Of a DNA stretch of 64,000 bases, positions 33,945-42,788 are shown in pieces. A model generated the notes under the pieces. The model was not told the DNA's origin and did no database searches. It saw only the letters and a program-made list of their open reading frames with translations. This DNA is from Vibrio mangrovi (GTDB taxonomy: Bacteria; Pseudomonadota; Gammaproteobacteria; Enterobacterales; Vibrionaceae): contig NZ_AP024883.1 in the NCBI RefSeq assembly GCF_024346955.1, positions 620,001-684,000 on the forward strand, given 5' to 3'. Each line of letters starts with the position of its first letter. The stretch's first letter is position 1. The translations under genes were made by a program, and so were the position numbers.

Positions 33945-34588
33945 ATAGTACACTTGAAACGAAATTAAAGTCAATTGCTACCAATTCAATGAAGGATGCA
34001 GATCCTTCACATGATATGATGCATGTAGACAGAGTAGTTAAGAATTGTAAATATCTCAGTCAGTTCTGTCAGAATGTTGATATGGACGTTTTGATAACCG
34101 CAGCCTATTTGCATGATGTTATTAGTTACCCCAAAGATAGTAGTAAGAATAAGGATGCTTCACGACATTCTGCAGAATATGCAAGCCAATTGATGCGTGA
34201 TATTCCAGAGTTTCCCGAAGAGAAAATGAAGCAACTGGAGCATGTTATACAAGCGCATAGCTATTCTAGTCAGATTGAAGCAGAGTCTATCGAAGCTCAA
34301 ATCTTACAAGATGCGGATAGACTCGATGCTTTGGGTGCTATTGGTATTGCCAGATGCTTCATTGTCGGAGGAAAGTTTGCTTCTGCTATTAGTCATCCAT
34401 CGGAGCCAAATCCTACAATAAACCAACGACCTCTTGATGATAAGAATTATATTGTTGACCATTTTTACAATAAGCTTCTGAAGTTGGAGCAGAAACTGAA
34501 TACATCGGCGGCAAAAGAAATTGCTAGAAAACGTGGTCAGTTTATGCAGGATTTTCTGAATCATCTTTATGAAGAAATAGCAATTTAA
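33941..34588 (+). CDS. HD-domain phosphohydrolase
   Basis: 215 aa with a GTG start inside the stop of the previous gene. Metal-binding motifs of the HD superfamily are present in order: SHDMMHVDRVVKN (first His), AAYLHDVISYP (HD pair), HVIQAHSY, and ILQDADRLDALGAIGIAR (last Asp), which is the YedJ/YpgQ pattern. Substrates of this group are nucleotides or small phosphates. Tight coupling to the SAH-hydrolase-like gene suggests action on a related nucleoside or cofactor; this is inference. Confidence 0.8.
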   Translation: MNSTLETKLKSIATNSMKDADPSHDMMHVDRVVKNCKYLSQFCQNVDMDVLITAAYLHDVISYPKDSSKNKDASRHSAEYASQLMRDIPEFPEEKMKQLEHVIQAHSYSSQIEAESIEAQILQDADRLDALGAIGIARCFIVGGKFASAISHPSEPNPTINQRPLDDKNYIVDHFYNKLLKLEQKLNTSAAKEIARKRGQFMQDFLNHLYEEIAI

Positions 34589-34592
34589 TCAA

Positions 34593-34697
34593 TATACCCA
34601 AATGACCTCAAGATACAGTTTTAGCAGGAGTCACTGAGCTATGAATCGTACTGATTAAGTCAGTCTGAATCTTGCATCTTGAGGTTACCTGAGTATA
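34593..34697. repeat. 105-bp inverted-repeat (MITE-like) element
   Basis: Left end TATACCCAAATGACCTCAAG and right end, reverse-complemented, TATACTCAGGTAACCTCAAG agree apart from a few transitions over 26 bases; about 50 bases lie between. It begins immediately after the HD gene stop. No ORF. A single related arm occurs at 15785. The shape suggests a small dispersed palindromic element; its distribution must be checked by search. Confidence 0.6.
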
Positions 34698-35427
34698 AGC
34701 AATTGTATTGATGAGTATGATAAATACAAACTGTCCCCTGATTATCAGGGACAGAAGTTATAGAAAGGGGCACTTTTTTATCAAGGTATTTTTTGGATGA
34801 ATCGATTTAAATCAATATTTAGACGAATGTAACTATTATTAATTTTCAAATATAAATAATATGAATGATTCTGCAATAAAGACTTTCTCTTGAAACCCCT
34901 TGATCAAGCTACATATATTCGTTTTCACCATTCTGAATTTTCTATCGTCATTTCTTTATTATCTTTTACTTAAAATGTGCAACCAATTTCAATTAGTGAT
35001 TCCGATCCTCTTGAACTTACCGTGCTCATTATACCGTTACATTTATTATGACGGGTTTTGGTACGATCATTTTCATGTGGAATAGTCAATTAAAAACTGG
35101 TCGAACAACTTGCGAGGTAAATGAAAATTTTACAAATAATCAACCAAAATAATTAATAGAATACTATAAATAACACAAAATTGACTTATTTGTAGATAAA
35201 TGATTATCGAATGATAATTCCTTGTAAAACAAATGGATAAGAATTAATTAAAGAAAATTATAAATAAAAATTCAAATTTTAATTTGACTCTTAAATATTC
35301 TATTTGATATAGATATTTACATAGTATTAACATATCAGCTATGTATTTTAAATTTAAATCAATCAATAGTGTTAATCCGATTATTAATCAATAAATCATT
35401 ACTAACAACAGAAGTGAATATTAGGCT
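34698..35427. promoter_or_regulatory. Very AT-rich 730-base region before the halogenase gene
   Basis: No convincing gene; a 61-codon TTG frame at 34900 is hydrophobic but lacks a ribosome site. A hairpin CTGTCCCCTGAT / ATCAGGGACAG (34731-34754) could end transcription from the HD gene. The extremely AT-rich 35100-35420 segment probably contains the promoter of the halogenase gene and may be silenced by H-NS-like proteins. Confidence 0.45.
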
Positions 35428-37056
35428 ATGGATATGGAAAATAGAGATGTTATCATCATTGGTGGCTCGAAAGCCGGCGCTTGCCTTGCGAGACAATTAA
35501 AGTTATCGAATCCAGAATTAGATATTACGATTATTGAAAGAAAAAACCAGTTTAATAGTTGGGTCGGAGAGTCTACCCTTGAATCATTCTGGGATTATAT
35601 GAACAAAGACTTACAACTTGGTCATTATCTTGATAGTAAGTTTATTTATAAACATGGACTGCGTTTCTTTTTCGATAATAATGATCATTCACTCCCAGTG
35701 AATCAAATGAGTGAAGTTGGCCGAAGTTGGTACCACTCGATTCCTGCTGTACAAATTGACAGGCAAGTATTTGATAACGATATGGTCACGTTTAATCGTG
35801 AAATCGGAGTTGAAGTGCGTATGGGAGAGTCTGTCTCAGATCTTGAAATCGATGGAGAGCAGGGTCATACGGTTATTACCTCTAAAGGAACTTACAAATG
35901 TCGTTACCTTGTTGATGCCAGTGGTTTCTCGTCACCTCTTGGTAAAAAATTGGGACTGATTGAACCCCAAGACATCAAATACTCTGTCAGTTCTATGTGG
36001 GGACGATTCAAGTTTACCAATGCCATCGATCAACTTGGTGGGACGAGTTGGCATGAAAGAACAAATTTCACAACTCGCCAGTTATCGACCAACCATTTTA
36101 TGTACAAAAATTACTGGTTTTGGTTAATTCCCCTCGATGAACAAACCGTCAGTATTGGTTTAACGTCAAAAGACTCTCAACCAGATTTGGGGATAAAGAA
36201 TCAGGCTGCTTTCATTGAATTTCTTCAGTCTCATCAGTGCATGAAAGAAATTCTGGGTGATCAGTTTGAAATTCAGGATTTCCAGCTGATGAAACGCTTG
36301 TCTCGCCGGGCAACAGTATCTTTCTCTAAAGATCGGTGGTTTCTCACTGGAATGTCGTCTGGATTCTTAGATCCGATGATTTCTCCCGGATCGGCTTATC
36401 TGACAGATGCAAATCGTATGATTGGAGAAATCATTCAGGCGGATTTAGCCAATGATACAACAACGTTTGAGGGAAAAATCAAGGCTTATAATGGCTATTT
36501 ATATCGTTGGTATGAAAGCTTTAAACGTCACATCACCGGTAATTATCATGGTAGTTATGAAGTTCACCGTACTAATATCAATGCCTCACTAATTCATTGG
36601 TATGGCTCAATTTTACCCAAATCATTCGCGAAGAAATATGGTTATACCGAAAGTATCAATAGCATGACTCAGGAAGAAATTTATCAACAGATTGATAAAG
36701 AAGTCATGATGTCTGGTATTTATCGCGTGCATCAGCTTGCACAAGAATTCGAAGACGTTATCAAAGGGCATGAATACCGTCTCAATCAGGGAGAGTTTTT
36801 CGATATTGTCTTAAAAGAAGATCAAATGATGCATTCTTTTACCCGAGGAAAATATTTCAATATGTCGTGTGAAGAAATTATCGATCACGACATGCTTCGT
36901 GCCGTCTATCGTAACTTCATATATAGCATCCATGATTTCAATAATACCCAGCTTAATGCCAGTGAAGAAAAGCTGTCTCATGCAATTGAATGTGCTATTT
37001 CAGATCAACTTTCTCTCGCTGAGACGATGAAGTTACTTCTGAAAGAAGCAGCTTAA
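35428..37056 (+). CDS. Flavin-dependent halogenase-like monooxygenase
   Basis: 542 aa. The N-terminal FAD-binding segment VIIIGGSKAGACLARQL, the conserved SWVGESTLESFWDYM block, and YWFWLIPLDEQTVSIGL, which contains the WxWxIP signature of flavin-dependent halogenases, are visible; GFLDPMISPGSAYL is the second FAD motif. A lysine in KFIYKHGLRFFF (K75) lies where halogenases place the catalytic lysine. The C-terminal ~180 residues are helical, as in PrnC/PltA-type enzymes acting on small or carrier-bound pyrroles and phenols. Substrate and true halogenation are inferred; a related non-halogenating monooxygenase is possible. It is followed at 14 bases by a 2OG oxygenase. Confidence 0.75.
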   Translation: MDMENRDVIIIGGSKAGACLARQLKLSNPELDITIIERKNQFNSWVGESTLESFWDYMNKDLQLGHYLDSKFIYKHGLRFFFDNNDHSLPVNQMSEVGRSWYHSIPAVQIDRQVFDNDMVTFNREIGVEVRMGESVSDLEIDGEQGHTVITSKGTYKCRYLVDASGFSSPLGKKLGLIEPQDIKYSVSSMWGRFKFTNAIDQLGGTSWHERTNFTTRQLSTNHFMYKNYWFWLIPLDEQTVSIGLTSKDSQPDLGIKNQAAFIEFLQSHQCMKEILGDQFEIQDFQLMKRLSRRATVSFSKDRWFLTGMSSGFLDPMISPGSAYLTDANRMIGEIIQADLANDTTTFEGKIKAYNGYLYRWYESFKRHITGNYHGSYEVHRTNINASLIHWYGSILPKSFAKKYGYTESINSMTQEEIYQQIDKEVMMSGIYRVHQLAQEFEDVIKGHEYRLNQGEFFDIVLKEDQMMHSFTRGKYFNMSCEEIIDHDMLRAVYRNFIYSIHDFNNTQLNASEEKLSHAIECAISDQLSLAETMKLLLKEAA

Positions 37057-37070
37057 AGAAGGATAAGAGT

Positions 37071-37868
37071 ATGAATATGAAGACTCAACCATTAGACAAT
37101 ATTGGTGTGATCATTCAAGCTCAGGATCAACAAATAAGCGATATTCATCAATTGCCTATCCAGGATCTGGAAGAGGAAATACTGAGATCGGGTCTTGTGT
37201 TGCTGAGAGGGTTTAATCCAACGAATGATAAAGAAATGGAAAGCTTTGCTCAAAAGCTTGGCCCTCTGCTGGCATGGGATTTTGGCTATGTTTTAGATCT
37301 CAAAATACAGCAAGATCCGGCAAACCATATTTTTAGTCGGGGACGGGTCGAGCTCCACTGGGATGGGGCGTTTGCAAATGAGACGCCTCGTTACAACTTT
37401 TTCCAGTGCTTAGAGAGTAGCGCGTCATCTGGTGGCGGGGAAACCATTTTCCTCAATACCACGAGATTACTTGATTCTCTTCCTCAGGATACTTTCGAGG
37501 AGCTGCAATCAAAATCTGTAAGCTATTCAACAAAAAAAGTCGCGCACTATGGTGGAGATATTCATGTGCCGTTATTGAGTCAGCATCCGGCCACGCAGCA
37601 GATGAGAATACAATTTGTCGAGCCATTTAACGAAGATAATCAAGATGTGAACCCGGTTCAGGCCTTGGTTTCGGGGCTAGAAAAATCAAAGAGCGATGAA
37701 TTCCTCCACCAGATGATCCAGCTCTGCTATCAATCCCAATATATCTATAATCATGTCTGGGAAAAAGGCGACTATCTCCTTGTGGATAATCACACCATGC
37801 TACATGGGCGAAGACGATTTCAAAGTGAAGGGTTATCCAGACACCTGAAGCGTGTTCATATTTTGTAA
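37071..37868 (+). CDS. TauD/TfdA-family Fe(II)/2-oxoglutarate oxygenase (PvcB-like)
   Basis: 265 aa; good AAGGATAAGAG ribosome site. The metal site reads VELHWDGAF (HxD) and TMLHGRRRF supplies the distal His plus the 2OG-binding Arg. GFNPTNDKEMESFAQKLGPL is the family's N-terminal element. The HWDG context and length resemble PvcB-type oxygenases of isonitrile and cyanobactin-like pathways more than taurine dioxygenase; no PvcA isonitrile synthase is present. It forms a two-gene operon with the halogenase-like gene, then a strong hairpin. Confidence 0.78.
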   Translation: MNMKTQPLDNIGVIIQAQDQQISDIHQLPIQDLEEEILRSGLVLLRGFNPTNDKEMESFAQKLGPLLAWDFGYVLDLKIQQDPANHIFSRGRVELHWDGAFANETPRYNFFQCLESSASSGGGETIFLNTTRLLDSLPQDTFEELQSKSVSYSTKKVAHYGGDIHVPLLSQHPATQQMRIQFVEPFNEDNQDVNPVQALVSGLEKSKSDEFLHQMIQLCYQSQYIYNHVWEKGDYLLVDNHTMLHGRRRFQSEGLSRHLKRVHIL

Positions 37869-37880
37869 GAACCACGCTAT

Positions 37881-37929
37881 ACCTGCTCCCAATAAATTAA
37901 GTGCACTCTTTATTGGGAACAGGTGTTTT
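37881..37929 (+). terminator. Terminator after the oxygenase gene
   Basis: Sixteen-bp arms ACCTGCTCCCAATAAA / TTTATTGGGAACAGGT with one mismatch and a 12-base loop, followed by TTTTA, 12 bases past the stop. Confidence 0.75.
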
Positions 37930-37992
37930 ATTTCTCGGGTATAACTATTGATGAAATTTTCATGAATAGTGATTTCTCATGAGTTGAGTACT

Positions 37993-38952
37993 ATGTTATT
38001 TAAACGAAAAAATACCTATGTTTTTTTTCTGGCTTTATTTTATTGTGTCTGGAGCATTCAGTTTTCTTACGGGTACACCTGGCAAGATCTTTGGGATCAT
38101 TGGATGACAAGCGCCACAATGGTCGTCGGCTCGTTGGTTGCGGGCTCAACGCCACTTGGCGGGGGCGCTGTTGCTTTTCCTGTACTGACCAAAGTGCTTC
38201 ATTATTCCTCTCAGGATGCGCGGGATTTTTCAATTTTAATTCAATCTGTAGGGATGACTTTCGCCACGCTCTTTTTTATTGCCAGAAATGTATCTATTGA
38301 TTGGAAAGTTATTATATTTTTATTGCCATTTACAGTGATAGGGCAATTTCTGGGGTATTTTATTTCTGTTGATGAATCGAGCGTCAAAGTTATTTTCAGT
38401 ATCTTCTTAATTTTATTTTCTTTAATTTTTCTTTCTCATAAGAAATTTATCATTCAGAATGCTCTGTATTTCCACATTGGTTTAATGCCTGTGGGGATTA
38501 TATGTGGTGCACTTTGTGCTTTCATTGGGTGTGGGTCAGACACTTTACTCTTTTTTTATTTGATTCTTTTCAGCAAAAGGCAAACGCTGGAGACCATTCC
38601 AACGTCTGTTTGCTTTATGGCCATCAATTCATTACTCAGTATTTGTGTTCAATCTATGCTGTCGGGAGGTTCATCCGTCCATATCAATGTTTATGATGCA
38701 TGGTTTTTCGCTGCGCCAATTGTTGCTGTTGGTGCGCCTCTGGGCGGGAGAATACTGACACAAATCAACCCTTATTTCCTGTATCTGCTGATTTATGTTC
38801 TGATCGCTGTTGAAGTGATTTCAACCATTATTCTGGTTGATTTCGAGTTCCTTTATAAATCTGCGATGTTCGTTGTGATGTCTTATTCAATACTAAAATT
38901 CATGCAATATGCCATCAACAGACCGGTACTGATAGAAGAAAGCCAGAGCTGA
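37993..38952 (+). CDS. TSUP-family (TauE/SafE) membrane permease
   Basis: 319 aa from the ATG at 37993; a GTG at 37969 would add eight residues and cannot be excluded. About eight hydrophobic segments, with the family's paired loops VAGSTPLGGGAVAFPVL and GALCAFIGCGSDTLLFFYL. TSUP proteins export or import sulfite, sulfonates, sulfolactate and other organic anions. As last gene of the island it could export the product or supply a sulfur substrate. It has its own leader after the terminator. Confidence 0.8.
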   Translation: MLFKRKNTYVFFLALFYCVWSIQFSYGYTWQDLWDHWMTSATMVVGSLVAGSTPLGGGAVAFPVLTKVLHYSSQDARDFSILIQSVGMTFATLFFIARNVSIDWKVIIFLLPFTVIGQFLGYFISVDESSVKVIFSIFLILFSLIFLSHKKFIIQNALYFHIGLMPVGIICGALCAFIGCGSDTLLFFYLILFSKRQTLETIPTSVCFMAINSLLSICVQSMLSGGSSVHINVYDAWFFAAPIVAVGAPLGGRILTQINPYFLYLLIYVLIAVEVISTIILVDFEFLYKSAMFVVMSYSILKFMQYAINRPVLIEESQS

Positions 38953-38998
38953 TATTTAGCCACATTACCTATGAAGACCTCACTGAATCGTGCCAGTA

Positions 38999-39028
38999 TC
39001 GGCGTTTTCCCCTGAATTTTCCGAGAAT
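38999..39028 (+). repeat. 30-bp direct repeat, right copy
   Basis: Perfect match to 32672-32701 in the same orientation. It closes the AT-rich island 46 bases after the TSUP stop; GC content rises immediately beyond it. Confidence 0.9.
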
Positions 39029-39281
39029 TCCCGCAGCCAGTGTGGGTGGAAAAGCGGATGATCCTGATGAGGCCAATCCGGCTTGGGCAGATTGATGGGA
39101 GAAGAATATGCGTCTGTTAGATATTGTTATTTTAGCCTGGTTAGGTGTACTAACCTGTATAGCATTGGGGCTGATACCGATGTGACCTGAGTTCTGTACA
39201 GAACCCAAACCAGCTCAGAGTATGCGCTTGTCGCATACTCAAAAGGTGTGAGGATAAGGGAAGTGGGCCGGATCCCGAAGA
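39029..39281. other. Spacer right of the island with a 25-codon ORF and palindromes
   Basis: No established gene. A frame ending DDPDEANPAWAD at 39095 runs back into the 30-bp repeat and looks like the tail of a lost gene. An ATG at 39108 encodes 25 residues, MRLLDIVILAWLGVLTCIAL plus GLIPM, one membrane helix. Palindromes are GTTCTGTACAGAAC (39191-39204) and a 9-bp hairpin GAGTATGCG / CGCATACTC (39218-39240) that may end the minus-strand operon. Confidence 0.4.
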
Positions 39282-40199
39282 CTATTCAGCCCAGAACCAT
39301 TGGAGAGCTGATTGCAGAGCCGGCTGGTTGATCGTGTCCCGGAAGCTTTTGTCTGTGATTTCTGAGCCTTCATGAGTTTCCCGGTAAACAATCCCCAGTT
39401 CCAGACACTGAGCCTGAAGGATTGGAGGAAGCTGACCCAGTTGCATCATCACTTGTCGCAATGCGGTTTCCGGACTGTAAGGCAGCGGGTTATTCAGAAA
39501 CTCCGAGACGATCCGGTACATCGGATTCCGGCTTTGCCGGACTTCGGTGTTAGTGGCGAAGTCTCTGCTCCACTGCATACGGGTGCCATACAGATAACAG
39601 CGGATCGAATGCATGATCAGCCAGTAATTTTCCCGGACAGAGCCAGGATCCGGCCATTGGTGATGACACAGGCAGGCGAATAAGGCTACGGCGAATTTAC
39701 TCCGGGCATCCGGATCGGACTGGACCAGCGCCCGCATAATCGCATCATTGAGCCGGGTAAAAATACGGTGTTCATCCGGTGGTGAAATCATGATTGAGTG
39801 TTCGTGGACGGATGATGCTCTTTTCAGCGGCTGAAAACCGACTGAGAACTTCTGTTGTTTCAGCCAGCGTTCATTCAATCGGCCTCCGCCAAGCCAGTCG
39901 ACGTGATTGAGAGGATTAATTGGCCAGCGCCGGGGCTGTTCCTTAGATGTTCTGTGCGGGGAGGTTATCGGATAGGTATTTTCAGTGCCGGAGGACTTTG
40001 TATGCACAGCTTCTGTGTTGAATGCTCCGGAGCCTGAATGACCGGAATCACTCAGGTCTGGCGGCATCATGTAACCCAGCCGTTCAGGGATGAAGGCCAG
40101 ATAAGCGAGTTGGTAGGCCAGTTGCTGTGCCAGTGCCGGTTCGGCTTTTGCCATTAATGCGGCACTAAAGGCCGCATAATACAGTTGTACCGCTTTCAT
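39282..40199 (-). CDS. Hypothetical 305-aa protein, last gene of the reb-adjacent operon
   Basis: Start at 40199 (MKAVQLYYAAFSAALMAKAE) behind a GGAGGTGGT ribosome site; the frame is open 72 codons further upstream but that part is an overlap shadow of the preceding gene. No family recognised. The N-terminus is helical; the middle has Ser/Thr/Pro-rich linker character; the C-terminal half is helical and Trp/Tyr-rich (FACLCHHQWPDPGSVRENYW). No signal peptide. It follows the 537-aa gene by 14 bases, so the two are coexpressed. Confidence 0.65.
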   Translation of the reverse strand: MKAVQLYYAAFSAALMAKAEPALAQQLAYQLAYLAFIPERLGYMMPPDLSDSGHSGSGAFNTEAVHTKSSGTENTYPITSPHRTSKEQPRRWPINPLNHVDWLGGGRLNERWLKQQKFSVGFQPLKRASSVHEHSIMISPPDEHRIFTRLNDAIMRALVQSDPDARSKFAVALFACLCHHQWPDPGSVRENYWLIMHSIRCYLYGTRMQWSRDFATNTEVRQSRNPMYRIVSEFLNNPLPYSPETALRQVMMQLGQLPPILQAQCLELGIVYRETHEGSEITDKSFRDTINQPALQSALQWFWAE

Positions 40200-40213
40200 A
40201 CCACCTCCGGCAT

Positions 40214-41827
40214 TTATTCTGTCTGTGGCGCATTCAACGCTTTGACGGAACTGTTGTATTGCGGGAGCGCTTCGACAAATCGATTGATAACCTGTTCGGC
40301 AACCGCAGCTTCGACCGGTGGTTCTCCGACATAAGTATCGACTTCTGTCCGGATATGACCGCCGGTCAGGGCATCTTTTTCCTGTTGAACCACGATGGCA
40401 TGGATGGCCTGGCAAAAAGCAAATGCATCGGTTTTACAGTAGATCCGGTGCTGGCTGCTGGTATTGCCTCCGTTTTTATAACGGGGAGCAGCGTAAGAGA
40501 CCATATAAGGTTGTGTGGTTGGATCATTACCGATCAGTTCTTCACAGGAAAAGAGAACAAAGTCGGTCGAACGGTATGTTTCCATCATGTCGTTACAGAT
40601 CGGCAGATCAGCTTCGATAGCCAGATTGTAATCACAGAAGAAGATATCAATCCCCGGGATCAGGTTGCGGATCATGGTGTTAAATGCGTTCTGTACACCT
40701 TCCGGCAACTCATCCTGCTCCGGGAGTTGCTGATAAGGTACCGATTTTACCGAGTAGGCTTTTTTCCAGCGGGCCAGCATTCCGTCACCGGTACTTTTAT
40801 CCTTGTCTTTATAGGCAACTTTATAACCGCTGTCGAATAAGTCCTCAACATCCGGTTGATCGGTGAGGAAAGCAAAGTGACGGCCATCAGTGGCTTCACA
40901 TAAGCGAAATAGCAATTGTCTCATTCTCTTTCTCCAGGTTGAGTCATGACAAGATGATCGTATGAGGTCTTGCGTGGGAAAACTTGGCTGAATAGATGAG
41001 TTATGGCTGCTTTTTGATGAACTCATCCGGTGTGGTGCCAGCAGTGAGTGGCAAATCCCCGTGAGTTCGCGAAGATGTGGTTTGAGCTGACGTGTTTTGA
41101 TTCGATGTGTTGTCTGCTGAGCAGGACTACTGCTGGTGTGGTTCGGTGCCGTTGGCTGTCGTGGTGACCGGATTGACTGCTGCGGCTGATGAATCGTTAA
41201 AGGGACAGTGAATTCCATTTCAGGAACTGTGTGAGGTTTTTCATCATCATCTTCATCATCCGGAACGCTATCTGATGCGGGGAATGAATGTGAATGGACT
41301 TCTCTTGGCCGCTCCATCTGTGTGTGAGTCTCTGAGGCTGTTCCCTCCGGTTGCGGATAAGTGACAAACGTTTCTGACGGCATATCGTTCAGGTAGTGAG
41401 GGAGATTCTGTAAGAAGTACTGATAGGGATTGCATTGATCCGGAAAAGAAGCGACCTGATCAGTGGGCTGTCGCGCAGAGGCCGGTGCTTTAGTTGTCCG
41501 TTTCCCCTTCAGTTGTGAGGCCTCAGACAGAGCATTCTCATGACCCGGTTGTTGAGGCTGATATTGACTCTGTGATAACGGGGACGACTGTTCAGAGACA
41601 GATTGTTCTAAGGTAGATTGCTCTGAGACAGGCGATTTTAAGACCGATGATTTTAAGACGGTTTGTTCTGAGTCTGCCTGTTCTGAGACGGCCGGTTTTG
41701 AGACAACCGGTTTTGAGACAACCGGTTTAGAGGTCGTGTGTTTCCGGGCTGCATGTTTCGTGGTACGGCGGACGACGCGATAACCGGATGGGACCCAGAT
41801 AACTCGTGTAATTCGGATTCGCCTCAT
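40214..41827 (-). CDS. 537-aa protein with pentapeptide repeats and a receiver-like C-terminus
   Basis: AAGGAGATATC precedes the ATG. Residues 33-82 are ten degenerate five-residue repeats (SKPVV, SKPAV, SEQTV, LKSPV, SEQSS and so on), visible in DNA as 15-bp units. A long disordered Ser/Pro/Gln/acidic linker follows (to ~300). The last ~220 residues are folded; FLTDQPDVEDLFDSGYKVAY, IDIFFCDYNLAIEADLP and DFVLFSCEEL with a later YMVSYAAPRYKNGG resemble the strand/Asp/Ser/Lys order of a response-regulator receiver, but this is only a pattern. No family is certain. Part of the operon 42636 to 39282. Confidence 0.6.
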   Translation of the reverse strand: MRRIRITRVIWVPSGYRVVRRTTKHAARKHTTSKPVVSKPVVSKPAVSEQADSEQTVLKSSVLKSPVSEQSTLEQSVSEQSSPLSQSQYQPQQPGHENALSEASQLKGKRTTKAPASARQPTDQVASFPDQCNPYQYFLQNLPHYLNDMPSETFVTYPQPEGTASETHTQMERPREVHSHSFPASDSVPDDEDDDEKPHTVPEMEFTVPLTIHQPQQSIRSPRQPTAPNHTSSSPAQQTTHRIKTRQLKPHLRELTGICHSLLAPHRMSSSKSSHNSSIQPSFPTQDLIRSSCHDSTWRKRMRQLLFRLCEATDGRHFAFLTDQPDVEDLFDSGYKVAYKDKDKSTGDGMLARWKKAYSVKSVPYQQLPEQDELPEGVQNAFNTMIRNLIPGIDIFFCDYNLAIEADLPICNDMMETYRSTDFVLFSCEELIGNDPTTQPYMVSYAAPRYKNGGNTSSQHRIYCKTDAFAFCQAIHAIVVQQEKDALTGGHIRTEVDTYVGEPPVEAAVAEQVINRFVEALPQYNSSVKALNAPQTE

Positions 41828-41870
41828 GATATCTCCTTCCGTACCCGATGGTTCAACAACCAGATGTGCA

Positions 41871-42170
41871 TTATTTCAGCTGGCTGGCGATCGCCTGAAA
41901 TATCTGGTTCACCACTTTCTGCACTTCCGCTTTGGCCATAATTTGCAGTGTTTCCATCTCAGCGGTGAGCAGTCCTTTTTCCCGCTCAAGCTCGATCTGA
42001 AACTCTTCCTGTGTGAGTTCTCCCTCTTGCAAGGCCGTGGTCAGGGCCTCGAATTCTCCCTGCTTCTGGTTCAGGCAGTTTTTTACGGTGTTTTCTATAG
42101 TAGATTTCAGTGGTGACTGTTCAAACTGTGCTGCGACCTGCTCAACGACAGTATCAATGGAAAAGGACAT
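41871..42170 (-). CDS. 99-aa helical/coiled-coil protein
   Basis: Strong TAAGGAGGCACT ribosome site. Nearly all predicted helix, with an acidic central coiled coil (LTQEEFQIELEREKGLLTAE) and C-terminal EVQKVVNQIFQAIASQL. No RebB core, but size and composition resemble reb gene 7 (30702-30965). It lies 43 bases before the 537-aa gene and 31 bases after the lipoprotein gene. Function unknown. Confidence 0.65.
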   Translation of the reverse strand: MSFSIDTVVEQVAAQFEQSPLKSTIENTVKNCLNQKQGEFEALTTALQEGELTQEEFQIELEREKGLLTAEMETLQIMAKAEVQKVVNQIFQAIASQLK

Positions 42171-42201
42171 AGTGCCTCCTTAAAGAGTTGTGATCATTGG
42201 G

Positions 42202-42636
42202 TTAAGGATTGGCGGTCTTTTTCGCCAGTTCACCCTGAGCAATGGTGTTGATGAGTCTCTGATACTGCTCCCGGTGGCGTTTGAGCAGAAAATCTGAGAG
42301 TTTGCCGTTTTTCTGATGTTGCTGCATATCCTGCTGCCATAACTTAGCCAGGATCTGAGCCTGTTTGTAAGTTTCTTCATTCATTGTGCGCCACTCCTGA
42401 AGCCGGACAAATCCACGAATGGATACATCCACATCCAGATATTGAGTCTGAAATTTATCGTAACGACGTTGCGTTGCAGGCAATGCAGCCATTTGAAGAT
42501 AAAGCCGGTCAATCTGTCGGTTAATTTGCTGAAGCTGGGTCAGTGTCTGCGGATCAAAATCAGCGACCAGCTGAACTGAACACCCGGAGAGCAGAATGAT
42601 AAGGCAGAAAAGCCAGCGGGAATAAGCCTTGAGCAT
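42202..42636 (-). CDS. Small lipoprotein with coiled-coil region
   Basis: 144 aa. The signal peptide ends in the lipobox ILLSGC (LFCLIILLSGCSVQL), so the mature protein is acylated on Cys19. The rest is helical (LTQLQQINRQIDRLYLQMAA, AKLWQQDMQQHQKNGKLSDF). It is the first gene of the minus-strand operon and is divergent from the small gene at 42789. Unknown function; envelope attachment is the only firm inference. Confidence 0.75.
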   Translation of the reverse strand: MLKAYSRWLFCLIILLSGCSVQLVADFDPQTLTQLQQINRQIDRLYLQMAALPATQRRYDKFQTQYLDVDVSIRGFVRLQEWRTMNEETYKQAQILAKLWQQDMQQHQKNGKLSDFLLKRHREQYQRLINTIAQGELAKKTANP

Positions 42637-42788
42637 AAAGAGATTCCTGATAATGAATGTCTTTTGATCATGCCGCTTCTGAGGAAAAATACCCGGTCAA
42701 AATGGCGAAGATACCCGTTGTTTCACCGATATTTATCCGCTAAAAACACGATAAAATCTGAAGTGTGGTGTTGCAGAGAGGATGTCAG

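Noticed and set aside
34900..35085. 61-codon hydrophobic frame
   Set aside because: TTG start without a ribosome site, in extremely AT-rich DNA where hydrophobic frames arise by chance.
38971..39015. ATG frame MKTSLNRASIGVFP crossing the right direct repeat
   Set aside because: Only 14 codons, no ribosome site.
40259..40840. 193-codon plus-strand frame opposite the 537-aa gene
   Set aside because: Antisense shadow; the minus-strand gene has a strong ribosome site, operon context and coherent composition.
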